Source: Thermoplasmata archaeon
Lineage (GTDB): Archaea > Thermoplasmatota > Thermoplasmata > Lutacidiplasmatales > UBA184
Direction: 5' to 3'
Length of the DNA stretch: 7,169 nt
Assembly (NCBI GenBank): GCA_030039825.1
Contig: JASHUV010000129.1
Location: 1 to 7,169 of the forward strand
Below the pieces are notes generated by a model. The model searched no databases, had not been told where the DNA came from, and was given only the letters and a program-made list of their open reading frames with translations. A program made the position numbers and the translations under genes. Shown piece by piece: positions 1 through 5,933 of this stretch (its first letter is position 1; each line of letters starts with the position of its first letter).

Positions 1-588
1 GAACGCGCGGGCGATGTGGATCCTCGCGAGGGCCTCGTTCGGGTCGAGGCCGGCGGCCTTCGCCATGTCGACGATGCGCTCGGGGCGGAAGGTGCTCTCC
101 GTGTCGATGTAGACGACCTCGCCGGATAGGCCGGCCTGGGCGACCGGCATCTGGACGTTGACGGCGAGCTGGTGCGCGATCTGGGTCTTCCCGGTCCCGA
201 ACTCGCCGGCGAACTCGGTGATCGCCTGGGTCTCCACGCCCCCGCCGAGGAGCTCGTCGAGCGCCTTCGAGCTCGTGCTGATGCGACCGAGCTTCTGGCG
301 GCGGGCGAGGAGCACCGTCCCGTTCTCGAAGCTCCCGACGTCGGCCAGCCGTCGGGCCTCCGCGATGATCTTCTGCGCGACGGCGGTGCCGATCTCGGCG
401 GCCTCGGCGACGTCCCCGGGCGACGCGACGGCGAGCTCCATGAGGTCGGTGTAGCCGGCCTCCCGGAGCTTGTCGGCGGTCGTCGCGCCGACGCCGGTGA
501 GGTCCTCGAGGGCGACCTCGGCCTTGGCCGGCTCCGGCTCGGCGTCCGGCGGGGCGGGCGTCGCGCGGGCGTTCGTGCGGGGGTTCAC
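1..588 (-). CDS. radA: DNA repair and recombination protein RadA (N-terminal 196 residues; continues past the window edge)
   Basis: RadA is the archaeal RecA/Rad51-family recombinase, which polymerises on single-stranded DNA and catalyses ATP-dependent strand exchange. Visible in order: a disordered Ala/Pro-rich tail (residues 1-25); a helix-hairpin-helix DNA-binding domain (about 27-80) containing [17 protein letters not shown]; a polymerisation motif of the F-x-x-G type (F87-G90, FENG) as in several euryarchaeal RadAs; LGRIST (100-105); [19 protein letters not shown] leading into the Walker A motif GEFGTGKT (128-135, K134 and T135 binding ATP); and [15 protein letters not shown] (158-172). 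The Walker B region and DNA loops lie beyond base 1. I chose GTG at 588-586 because the homology runs to it and an A/T box lies 26-27 bases upstream. No SD is present. The gene follows purC in the same direction after 85 bases but probably has its own promoter. Identification is from direct reading of the family motifs. Confidence 0.95.
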   Translation of the reverse strand, partial: MNPRTNARATPAPPDAEPEPAKAEVALEDLTGVGATTADKLREAGYTDLMELAVASPGDVAEAAEIGTAVAQKIIAEARRLADVGSFENGTVLLARRQKLGRISTSSKALDELLGGGVETQAITEFAGEFGTGKTQIAHQLAVNVQMPVAQAGLSGEVVYIDTESTFRPERIVDMAKAAGLDPNEALARIHIARAF

Positions 589-592
589 GGCC

Positions 593-605
593 GCCGACCG
601 TCGGC
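593..605. repeat. 13-bp palindrome between radA box A and start codon
   Basis: GCCGAC-C-GTCGGC is a perfect six-base inverted repeat around one central base. It sits between the proposed radA TATA element and start codon, a place where a bound repressor would block transcription initiation. Such palindromes arise easily in DNA this rich in G+C, so an operator role is only a possibility. Confidence 0.3.
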
Positions 606-610
606 CGGGC

Positions 611-618
611 TCATAAAG
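611..618 (-). promoter_or_regulatory. Candidate box A (TATA) of radA
   Basis: The minus strand reads CTTTATGA here, an isolated A/T patch in a very G+C-rich gap. Its centre is 26.5 bases upstream of the radA GTG, the usual distance from an archaeal TATA element to the transcription start. The mRNA would therefore begin at or next to the start codon, which fits the missing SD. Sequence and distance are seen; function is inferred. Confidence 0.55.
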
Positions 619-652
619 GGCGGGGAGGGGAGAGAAACGGCCGGAGGATGGA

Positions 653-671
653 GGGCCCCGGGGAGGGGCCC
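653..671 (-). terminator. Possible purC terminator hairpin
   Basis: GGGCCCC (653-659) and GGGGCCC (665-671) form a perfect seven-base stem with a five-base loop, starting three bases after the purC stop codon. On the minus strand it is followed about 15 bases later by the pyrimidine stretch TTTCTCTCCCC. There is no direct T tract, so this is not a classical intrinsic terminator. It may instead stabilise the 3' end of the message or be a chance structure. Confidence 0.35.
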
Positions 672-673
672 GC

Positions 674-1642
674 TCAGGCCGCCCCGCTCCCTTCCTTCGC
701 CTGGAAGGGTTCGCCGGTGAGCCGCTGGAAGACGGTCGTGTAGAGCCGGCTCACCTCGTCGACGACGAGCGGGGGGAGCGGCGGGATCGGCGGCTCCTCG
801 GCGTGGGCCTCGCGGGCCTTCGTCAGGGCGTCGAAGTAGCCGGTCGAGCGGTAGTGCTGCCGGACGAACTCCTTCGAGAAGTCGACCTGCCGACCGCGCT
901 CGAACGCCCCCTTGTCCCAGAAACGGTCCTCGTCGGCCGTGCCGAACGTGTCGACGACCATGACGCGGCCCTCGGCGTCGATGCCGAACTCCTTCTTGCC
1001 GTCGACGTGCAGGAGGCCGCGGGGCTCGATCTCCTTCGACATCGCCGTGTCGATCTTCCGGACCATCTCCTCGATCTCGCGGAGCCTCGGCGTGTCGATC
1101 GCCGCGAGCTCGAGCGCCTCGGCGGTCGTGAGGAGCCGGTCGATCGGCTCGAGCTTCGTCGTCATCTCGAAGAGCGGCTCGGGGAGCGCCTCGGCGTACG
1201 TCGGCGCGTGCCCGGAGGCGAAGCCGAGCGCCTCGGGCTTGACCTGGCCCGACTTGACGCGGTCCCACATCGATCCGGCGATGTAGTAGCGCATGATGAA
1301 CTCGAGCGGGACGAGGTAGTCCTTCGGCGAGGGGCCGAGCGTCCTCGGCTTCGGCACCACGCGGACCCTTCGGACGCGCATCGACCGCGGGCCGGTGAGC
1401 CCGAGGTAGTGATGGGCGACCTTCTGGCGCCCGCAGAGCTCGAACCAGTGGGCGGCGGTCCGGGTGAGCGTCTCCCCCTTGTGGGGGATCTCGCTCGGGA
1501 TGTGCTTGTCGAAGACGGAGATGTCGTTCGTGAAGCGGAACTCGAGCTCGGTCGGCGAGAGCTCGTAGACCTCCTTGACCTTGCCCCGTCGGAGGAACTT
1601 CGGCGCGGCGGCGGGGCTCGCGGGCGCGGGACGGGACGGCAT
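674..1642 (-). CDS. purC: Phosphoribosylaminoimidazole-succinocarboxamide synthase (SAICAR synthetase)
   Basis: PurC is a cytoplasmic enzyme of de novo purine synthesis; it joins CAIR and aspartate using ATP to give SAICAR. The 322-residue protein shows the nucleotide-binding N-terminal signature [11 protein letters not shown] (18-28), FTNDISVFD (37-45), the segment [16 protein letters not shown] (113-128), the acidic signature [12 protein letters not shown] (211-222; usual form D-x-K-x-E-F-G), and [15 protein letters not shown] (229-243; usual form near DE-x-x-TPDSSRFW). It is longer than typical bacterial PurC (about 240), owing to a short Ala/Pro-rich N-terminus, an enlarged middle (about 129-200) and a C-terminal tail. 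The E-to-T change at residue 232 is a departure from the common signature and may mark a subfamily. ATG at 1642 is supported by a box A 26-27 bases upstream; no SD is present, and a run of eight C lies just before the start. GNAT ends 50 bases upstream on the same strand. Confidence 0.93.
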   Translation of the reverse strand: MPSRPAPASPAAAPKFLRRGKVKEVYELSPTELEFRFTNDISVFDKHIPSEIPHKGETLTRTAAHWFELCGRQKVAHHYLGLTGPRSMRVRRVRVVPKPRTLGPSPKDYLVPLEFIMRYYIAGSMWDRVKSGQVKPEALGFASGHAPTYAEALPEPLFEMTTKLEPIDRLLTTAEALELAAIDTPRLREIEEMVRKIDTAMSKEIEPRGLLHVDGKKEFGIDAEGRVMVVDTFGTADEDRFWDKGAFERGRQVDFSKEFVRQHYRSTGYFDALTKAREAHAEEPPIPPLPPLVVDEVSRLYTTVFQRLTGEPFQAKEGSGAA

Positions 1643-1664
1643 CGGGGGGGGCGACCGACGCGGC

Positions 1665-1672
1665 CTTACAAG
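1665..1672 (-). promoter_or_regulatory. Candidate box A (TATA) of purC
   Basis: The minus strand reads CTTGTAAG, the only A/T-rich patch in the 50-base gap between the GNAT stop and purC. Its centre lies 26.5 bases from the A of the purC ATG, exactly the spacing found at radA. This suggests that purC is transcribed from its own promoter as a leaderless mRNA, although read-through from the GNAT gene is also possible. Confidence 0.55.
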
Positions 1673-1692
1673 AGGTCAGCGGGCAGGAGCCG

Positions 1693-2202
1693 CTACAGCG
1701 AGCGGGCGTGCAGGGAGGTGATCGACCGGAAGCCGCGCTTCTGGTAGAACCGGACCGCGATCTCGTTCTGCGTCGGGAACTCGGCGGTGACGACGCCGGC
1801 GCCGAGCGCCTTCAGGTGGGCGGTCGTCTCCTTCAGGAGGTACTCGCCGACGCCGCGACGGCGGTAGAGCGGGAGGAGGTAGATGTCGAGGATGACCCCC
1901 TCGAGCTCGGGAAAGTAGAACTTCCGCTCCCGGACCTGCGCGCGGACCACGCCGACGACCTTGTCCTTGTCCGGGCCGACGCCCTCGGCGGCGAGCACGA
2001 CGGCCTTCGGGTTCCCGATGTCGGAGGTCAGGACCTCCGCCGCGCGCTCGGCGGCGTCGTCGCGGACCTTGAGGAGCGGGTCGAACTCCTCGTTGAGCCG
2101 CTTCAGCCGTACGAGGAGGGGGACGAGCGCCGGGACGTCCTTCGTCGTCGCCTTCCTCAGGTGGACGGGCCTCGGGGCGTCGGTGGGGACCGGATCCGTC
2201 AT
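1693..2202 (-). CDS. GNAT-family N-acetyltransferase
   Basis: A 169-residue single-domain protein of the GCN5-related acetyltransferase fold, which transfers acetyl from acetyl-CoA to an amine of an unknown acceptor. Seen: N-terminal VHLRKATTKDVPALVPLL (strand 1 and helix 1); the strand EGVILDIYLLPLYR leading into the pyrophosphate-binding motif A R-x-x-G-x-G (R114, G117, G119 in YRRRGVGEYL); and motif B NEIAVRFYQKRGF (146-158) with the customary Tyr153 and the GF pair. There is no second domain, signal peptide or membrane segment. The ATG at 2202 overlaps the malic enzyme stop codon (ATGA) and is preceded by GAGGAG with a 6-base gap, so it should be co-transcribed and translationally coupled with malic enzyme. 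The acceptor cannot be told from sequence; small metabolite, protein lysine and protein N-terminus are all open. Confidence 0.88.
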   Translation of the reverse strand: MTDPVPTDAPRPVHLRKATTKDVPALVPLLVRLKRLNEEFDPLLKVRDDAAERAAEVLTSDIGNPKAVVLAAEGVGPDKDKVVGVVRAQVRERKFYFPELEGVILDIYLLPLYRRRGVGEYLLKETTAHLKALGAGVVTAEFPTQNEIAVRFYQKRGFRSITSLHARSL

Positions 2203-3623
2203 CGTCGGCTCCTCGGGGACCGGCGCTCGTCGGGCATCGGCGAGGTAAGACGGCTTCGGGCGAGCGCGCGGACGAGGGTGGCCGGGCGTCCCATGAGGGC
2301 CTCCGCCCGCTCGTAGAACTCCTCCCGCGACCGGCGCGTCCGGGCGAGGCCGAGCTCCACGGCCCGCACCGCGACCGCCGCCGCGACGTGCGGGAAGACC
2401 TCCCGCTCGTCCATCGTGGGCAGGATGTGCTCGGCGGTGAGGCCCGCGCCGCGGGTCCGGCCGGCGAGCTCCTGCGCCGCCGTCAGTACGATCTCGTCGG
2501 GGATGGAGCGGGCGCGGGCGTCGAGGACGCCCCGGAAGACCGCGGGGAAGATGAGCGAGTTGTTGACCTGGTTCGGGAAGTCGGAGCGGCCGGTGGCGAC
2601 CACGGCCGCGCCGGCGGCGTGAGCGTCGGCCGGCCAGATCTCGGGAAGCGGGTTCGCGAGCGCGAAGACGATCGGCCTCGGGGCCATCGACCTCACCTGG
2701 GCCGGCGTGACGGTCCCCGGCACCGGGGTCGACGCGGCGAGGAGGACGTCGGCGCCCGCGAGCGCCTCGTCGAGCCCGCCGGTCCGCCCGCCGCCGTGGG
2801 TCTCGAGCGCGATCCGGTACTTCCAGCGGTTGTGGAGCATCATCTCGTCGATGTCCTCCCGCTCGCCGTGCAGGATCCCCCGGTGGTCCACGAGGGAGAG
2901 CCGCCGGGGCGCGTGGCCGAGGGCGACGAGGAGACGGGCCGTGGCGAGGTTCGCCGCCCCGGCCCCGAGGAGGACGGTCCGGATCGACCCGATCGAACGG
3001 TCGGTGAGGTGGAGGGCGTTCAGCAGCCCCGCGACGGTCGCCGCGGCGGTGCCGAGCTGGTCGTCGTGCCACACGGGGATCGGGAGCCGCTTCTGGAGCT
3101 CCTCGAGGACCTCGAAGCACTTCGGCGAGGCGATGTCCTCGAGGTTGATCCCGCCGAACGCCGGCGCGAGGCGGAGGACGGTCTCGACGAGCTCGGCGGG
3201 GCTCTTCGTGTCGACCGGGAGCGGGATCGCGTCGACCCCGCCCAGGAACTTGAACAGGAGCGCCTTCCCCTCCATGACCGGGAGCGCCGCTCGGGGACCG
3301 ATGTCCCCGAGCCCGAGGACCCGGCTCCCGTCGGTGACGACGGCGATCGTGTTCCACCGGCCGGTCAGGTCGAAGGAGCGTTCCGGGGCCCGGGCGATCT
3401 CGCGGGACACCTGCGCGATGCCGGGGGTGTACCAGACCGAGAAGTCGGCGAGGCTGCGGACCGGCACCTTCGGGACGGTCTCGACCTTGCCCTGGTAGAA
3501 CTCGGCAAGGCGCACGGCGCGCTCGCTCAGGGCCTCGGTCTGTTCGGCCTCCGGCGACGGGGCCCGGCCGCGCCGGCGCTCGCTCCGCTCGGCGCCGGTG
3601 GTCCGCTCGGCCGCCTGCGCCAT
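2199..3623 (-). CDS. Malic enzyme (malate dehydrogenase, oxaloacetate-decarboxylating), short form
   Basis: Converts malate to pyruvate and CO2 with reduction of NAD(P)+, linking the citric acid cycle to pyruvate and supplying reducing power. The 474-residue protein is of the short bacterial/archaeal type with no C-terminal phosphotransacetylase-like domain. Seen: catalytic Tyr in VWYTPG (Y65); VVTDGSRVLGLGDIG (95-109); catalytic Lys in MEGKALLFK (K120); metal-binding acids in NLEDIASPK (E162, D163) and VWHDDQLGTA (D197, D198); Rossmann loop LLGAGAANLA (218-227, with Asn225 where Gly is more usual); and ATGRSDFPNQVNN (353-365). An Arg/Glu-rich tail of about 35 residues precedes the conserved region. 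A GTG at codon 37 (base 3515) would give a more usual length, but the box A about 31 bases before the ATG at 3623 favours the longer form. NAD versus NADP preference is not decided by the sequence. GNAT overlaps its stop by 4 bases. Confidence 0.93.
   Translation of the reverse strand: MAQAAERTTGAERSERRRGRAPSPEAEQTEALSERAVRLAEFYQGKVETVPKVPVRSLADFSVWYTPGIAQVSREIARAPERSFDLTGRWNTIAVVTDGSRVLGLGDIGPRAALPVMEGKALLFKFLGGVDAIPLPVDTKSPAELVETVLRLAPAFGGINLEDIASPKCFEVLEELQKRLPIPVWHDDQLGTAAATVAGLLNALHLTDRSIGSIRTVLLGAGAANLATARLLVALGHAPRRLSLVDHRGILHGEREDIDEMMLHNRWKYRIALETHGGGRTGGLDEALAGADVLLAASTPVPGTVTPAQVRSMAPRPIVFALANPLPEIWPADAHAAGAAVVATGRSDFPNQVNNSLIFPAVFRGVLDARARSIPDEIVLTAAQELAGRTRGAGLTAEHILPTMDEREVFPHVAAAVAVRAVELGLARTRRSREEFYERAEALMGRPATLVRALARSRLTSPMPDERRSPRSRR
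2209..2214 (-). promoter_or_regulatory. Shine-Dalgarno site of the GNAT gene
   Basis: The minus strand reads GAGGAG, ending six bases before the GNAT ATG and lying inside the last codons of malic enzyme. It is the only strong SD at any start in the window and fixes the GNAT start. It fits the archaeal pattern of SD-led translation for internal operon genes and leaderless translation for first genes. Confidence 0.6.
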
Positions 3624-3650
3624 CGGAGAGACGTACGAGCGGGCCGCGCA

Positions 3651-3658
3651 AGATAACC
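3651..3658 (-). promoter_or_regulatory. Candidate box A (TATA) of the malic enzyme-GNAT operon
   Basis: The minus strand reads GGTTATCT, preceded by CCAAAGG, which could serve as a transcription factor B recognition element. The centre lies about 31 bases from the malic enzyme ATG, predicting a leader of only about five bases. The short leader region contains no SD. Confidence 0.5.
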
Positions 3659-3682
3659 CTTTGGACGGACGTTCGGGCGTTC

Positions 3683-3695
3683 GTCGATCGTCGAC
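3683..3695. repeat. Inverted repeat upstream of the malic enzyme promoter
   Basis: GTCGA and TCGAC flank a three-base spacer, nested within the outer pair GGACGT (3667-3672) and ACGTCC (3694-3699). The element lies 25 bases upstream of the malic enzyme box A, where an activator could bind. The operator role is inferred from position alone. Confidence 0.3.
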
Positions 3696-3740
3696 GTCCC
3701 GGACGCCGCGCCGGGCGCGATCCGCCGCCGGTCCGCGGGG

Positions 3741-3769
3741 CGTTTCTCGCCGTGCAACGTCGTTTCGCG
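3741..3769 (+). repeat. Direct repeat upstream of the metE promoter
   Basis: CGTTTCTCG at 3741-3749 and CGTTTCGCG at 3761-3769 match in eight of nine bases and are 20 bases apart, about two helical turns. They end some 20 bases before the metE box A, a fitting place for an activator. Two copies may be chance. Confidence 0.3.
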
Positions 3770-3788
3770 GCCGGGGATTCCGCCACCG

Positions 3789-3792
3789 TTAA
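3789..3792 (+). promoter_or_regulatory. Candidate box A (TATA) of the metE operon
   Basis: TTAA in the context CCGTTAAGCC is the only A/T patch near the expected place. It is centred 32.5 bases before the ATG at 3823, predicting a leader of about six bases without an SD. The short core makes this the weakest of the four box A calls. Confidence 0.42.
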
Positions 3793-3822
3793 GCCCGTCG
3801 CCCCGCTCGCCCGCGACCTTCC

Positions 3823-4797
3823 ATGGACGTCCATACCGTCCTCACCGGACCCTGCCCCCGGAGCGAGGCGCTCGTCGCCGCGACGCGCGACCTCGACCGC
3901 GGGCGGGCCCGTCCGGAGGCCGTCGCCCACCTGTACGAGCGGGCCGAGGCGGACGTGACCGACCTCGAGGCCCGCCTCGGGTTCGATCCGCTCAGCGGCG
4001 GGTATCTCGCCTGGGACGACCTCTTCCGTCCCGTCTCGGAGGGATGGCCCGGGTTCTCCGTCGGCCCGATCACGCGCTGGTTCGAGACGAACACCTTCTA
4101 CCGCCAGCCGATCCTTCGCGCGCCCCCGGAGCGGACCCCCGGCGCCGTCGCCCGCCGACTCCCGCCGGTCGTCGCCGGGACGGCGTCCCGCACGAAGGTG
4201 ACGCTCCCGGGCCCGTACACCTTCGCGGGCCTCCTCGACAACCGCTCCGGGGAGACCCGCGAGGCCCTGACCCACCGGATCGGCCGGCTCCTCGCCGAGG
4301 AGCTCGCCGAGCTCCGGGCCGCCGGCGTCGCCGCGTTCCAGTTCCAGGAGCCCCTCCTCGTCGTCGCCCCGCCGAAGGGCCCCCTCGCGGAGGCGACGAT
4401 CGCGGCGTACCGCGCGATCGCCTCGACCGCGGGCCCGCACCCGACGCTCGTGTGGACGTTCTTCGGGGACGCCGCCCCGGTCGCGGAGCTCCTCGCGCGA
4501 TTGCCCGTCTCGGTCGTCGGCGTCGACCTCGCCGAGACCGAGCCCGACGCCCTGGGGGCGGCCTGGCGGGGTCGCGCCCTCGGGCTCGGCTGCGTCGATT
4601 CGGGAACGACGCTCGCCGAGGACCCGGAGGAGATCGCCCGGATCGCGGCCGACCTCGCCGAGCGCCTCGCTCCCCCGTCGATCTGGCTCGGCCCGGGGGC
4701 GCCGCTCGACCTCCTTCCGTACGCCGCGGCGGCCCGCAAGCTCGGGGTCCTGCCGGCGGCCAAGGCCCGGATCGAGGCCCGGGGGCGGGGCGCATGA
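3823..4797 (+). CDS. Methionine synthase MetE N-terminal-like subunit (non-catalytic barrel)
   Basis: A 324-residue protein matching the N-terminal barrel of cobalamin-independent methionine synthase. Seen: an N-terminal stretch VLTGPCPRSEALVAATRDLD (6-25) in the position of the usual GSYPR start; GPITRWFETNTFY (81-93), the counterpart of the conserved KWFDTNYHY; KVTLPGPYTF (125-134); FQFQEPLLV (172-180); WTFFGDA (201-207); and LGLGCVDS (243-250). The zinc ligand pattern H-x-C of the catalytic barrel is absent: WTFFGD stands where HIC occurs in the partner. In full-length MetE the two barrels arose by duplication and the N-terminal one lost catalysis while helping bind the folate substrate. 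By analogy this subunit probably pairs with the downstream catalytic subunit and helps position the methyl donor. The genes overlap by four bases (ATGA), implying coupled synthesis. No SD is present, and the start is placed by the box A upstream. Confidence 0.85.
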   Translation: MDVHTVLTGPCPRSEALVAATRDLDRGRARPEAVAHLYERAEADVTDLEARLGFDPLSGGYLAWDDLFRPVSEGWPGFSVGPITRWFETNTFYRQPILRAPPERTPGAVARRLPPVVAGTASRTKVTLPGPYTFAGLLDNRSGETREALTHRIGRLLAEELAELRAAGVAAFQFQEPLLVVAPPKGPLAEATIAAYRAIASTAGPHPTLVWTFFGDAAPVAELLARLPVSVVGVDLAETEPDALGAAWRGRALGLGCVDSGTTLAEDPEEIARIAADLAERLAPPSIWLGPGAPLDLLPYAAAARKLGVLPAAKARIEARGRGA

Positions 4798-5933
4798 GCC
4801 GGCCGGCGCTCTTCCCGGCGCAGGAGATCGGCAGCCTCGCGAAACCGCGCTGGCAGTTGCTCGGGCAGCGCGGGGCGCCGCTCGACGGCGCCGCCCGGGC
4901 GGAGCTCGCGGCCTGGCAGCCCCGGATCCCCTTCCTCGACGCGACGGTTCTGCCGGACGCGGCGGCGCTCCTCGACGGGGGCCACGGCACGATCGCGCCC
5001 GCCGCCGCGCGCGACCTCGGGGCGCTCTTCGCCCTGCGCTACCTCGAGGCCGCCGGCCTCGAGCGCGTCTACGACGGGGAGGCGCGGCGGATCGAGATGT
5101 ACGAGTTCGCGGTCCGCCAGATGACCGGCTTCGAGTTCGCCGGCCACGTCCGCTCCTTCGACAACAAGTACTACCTCAAGGCCGCCGCGACGGGTCCGGT
5201 CGGGCCCCGCGCGCCCTACCACCTCGAGGAGTTCGACTTCGTCCGGGCCCACGCCCGGAAGGTCCCCAAGGTCCCGGTGACGGGGCCGTACACGCTCGCC
5301 GAGTGGTCGTACGACGAGCACTACCTCGCCCGGCAGGCCGGCTGGAAGGGCCGGGGGGCCCGTCGGAGGTCCCGGCAGGAGTTCGTGATCGACATCGCCC
5401 GGGAGGCGCTCCGGCCGACGCTCCGCGCGCTCCTCGAGCGGGGGGCCCGCGTCATCCAGATCGACGAGCCGGCCGCGGGGACGCACCCGGACGAGGCCGA
5501 CCTCGTCGCCGAGGGCTTCAACGCCGCCACCGAGGGGCTCGACGGGACCTTCTCGATGCACATCTGCTTCTCCGACTACCGGAGCCTCTTCCCGGCGATC
5601 CTCGGCGCCCGGTCCTGCCGTCAATGGGCCTGGGAGTTCGCGAACCGCGACGCCCCCAAGCACGACGGCTACGAGGTGCTGAAGCTCTTCCGGGAGTACG
5701 GGGACGACCGCGAGATCGGGCTCGGGGTCCTCGACGTCCACCGGGACGAGGTGGAGACGGCCGAGCTCGTCGCGGACCGGATCGCCCGGGCCGCGCGCTA
5801 CCTCGGCGATCCGGGACGGATCTGGGTGAACCCCGATTGCGGGCTCCGGACCCGCTCGCTCGACGTCGCCTGGGCGAAGCTCGGAGCGATGGTCGCGGGG
5901 GCGAGGATCGCCCGCGAGAGGCTCGCCGGTTAG
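4794..5933 (+). CDS. metE: Methionine synthase, cobalamin-independent, catalytic (MetE C-terminal-like) subunit
   Basis: Transfers a methyl group to homocysteine to give methionine in the cytoplasm. The 379-residue protein corresponds to the C-terminal catalytic barrel of MetE. Seen: EIGSLAKP (11-18, homocysteine-contacting I-x-S); RIEMYEF (99-105) with E104 aligning with the homocysteine-binding Glu; GHVRSFDNKYY (117-127); VPVTGPYTLAEWSYDEHY (170-187); QIDEP (232-236) with D234; zinc ligands H256 and C258 (HICFSD), probably E281 (WEFANRD) and C349 (NPDCGLRTR); and catalytic-type His in LDVH (H326). All key residues are present. It lacks a fused N-terminal half, which is encoded by the overlapping upstream gene. 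The methyl donor is uncertain: methyl-tetrahydropterin with the partner subunit, or a methyl-corrinoid protein as in archaeal core enzymes. No corrinoid protein gene is visible here. The stop overlaps the convergent transporter gene by four bases. Confidence 0.92.
   Translation: MSRPALFPAQEIGSLAKPRWQLLGQRGAPLDGAARAELAAWQPRIPFLDATVLPDAAALLDGGHGTIAPAAARDLGALFALRYLEAAGLERVYDGEARRIEMYEFAVRQMTGFEFAGHVRSFDNKYYLKAAATGPVGPRAPYHLEEFDFVRAHARKVPKVPVTGPYTLAEWSYDEHYLARQAGWKGRGARRRSRQEFVIDIAREALRPTLRALLERGARVIQIDEPAAGTHPDEADLVAEGFNAATEGLDGTFSMHICFSDYRSLFPAILGARSCRQWAWEFANRDAPKHDGYEVLKLFREYGDDREIGLGVLDVHRDEVETAELVADRIARAARYLGDPGRIWVNPDCGLRTRSLDVAWAKLGAMVAGARIARERLAG

Larger units (their letters stand above)
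3624..3822. promoter_or_regulatory. Divergent promoter region between malic enzyme and metE genes
   Basis: These 199 noncoding bases hold box A elements for both directions, at 3651-3658 and 3789-3792. Between them are an inverted repeat GTCGA-TCG-TCGAC (3683-3695), a wider pair GGACGT/ACGTCC (3667-3672 and 3694-3699), a direct repeat GTTCG at 3671 and 3679, and a direct repeat CGTTTCTCG/CGTTTCGCG at 3741 and 3761. No small gene with family resemblance was seen here. Confidence 0.55.

Noticed and set aside
585..614. A nine-codon reading frame (ATG at 614) whose TGA overlaps the radA GTG as GTGA, resembling an upstream regulatory frame.
   Set aside because: Its ATG lies inside the proposed radA box A, so the main radA transcript would not contain it, and it has no SD. 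It would matter only for read-through from purC.
3515..3515. GTG as an alternative malic enzyme start, removing the 36-residue Arg/Glu-rich tail.
   Set aside because: It would give a more usual length, but there is no SD or suitably spaced box A before it, while the ATG at 3623 has an A/T patch about 31 bases upstream. It remains a fallback.
1693..4440. A very long minus-strand reading frame (915 codons) spanning GNAT, malic enzyme and part of the metE N-half gene.
   Set aside because: Only its last part is real (GNAT). The rest is arginine- and proline-rich out-of-frame sequence across genes with clear family motifs, produced by G/C-biased third positions.
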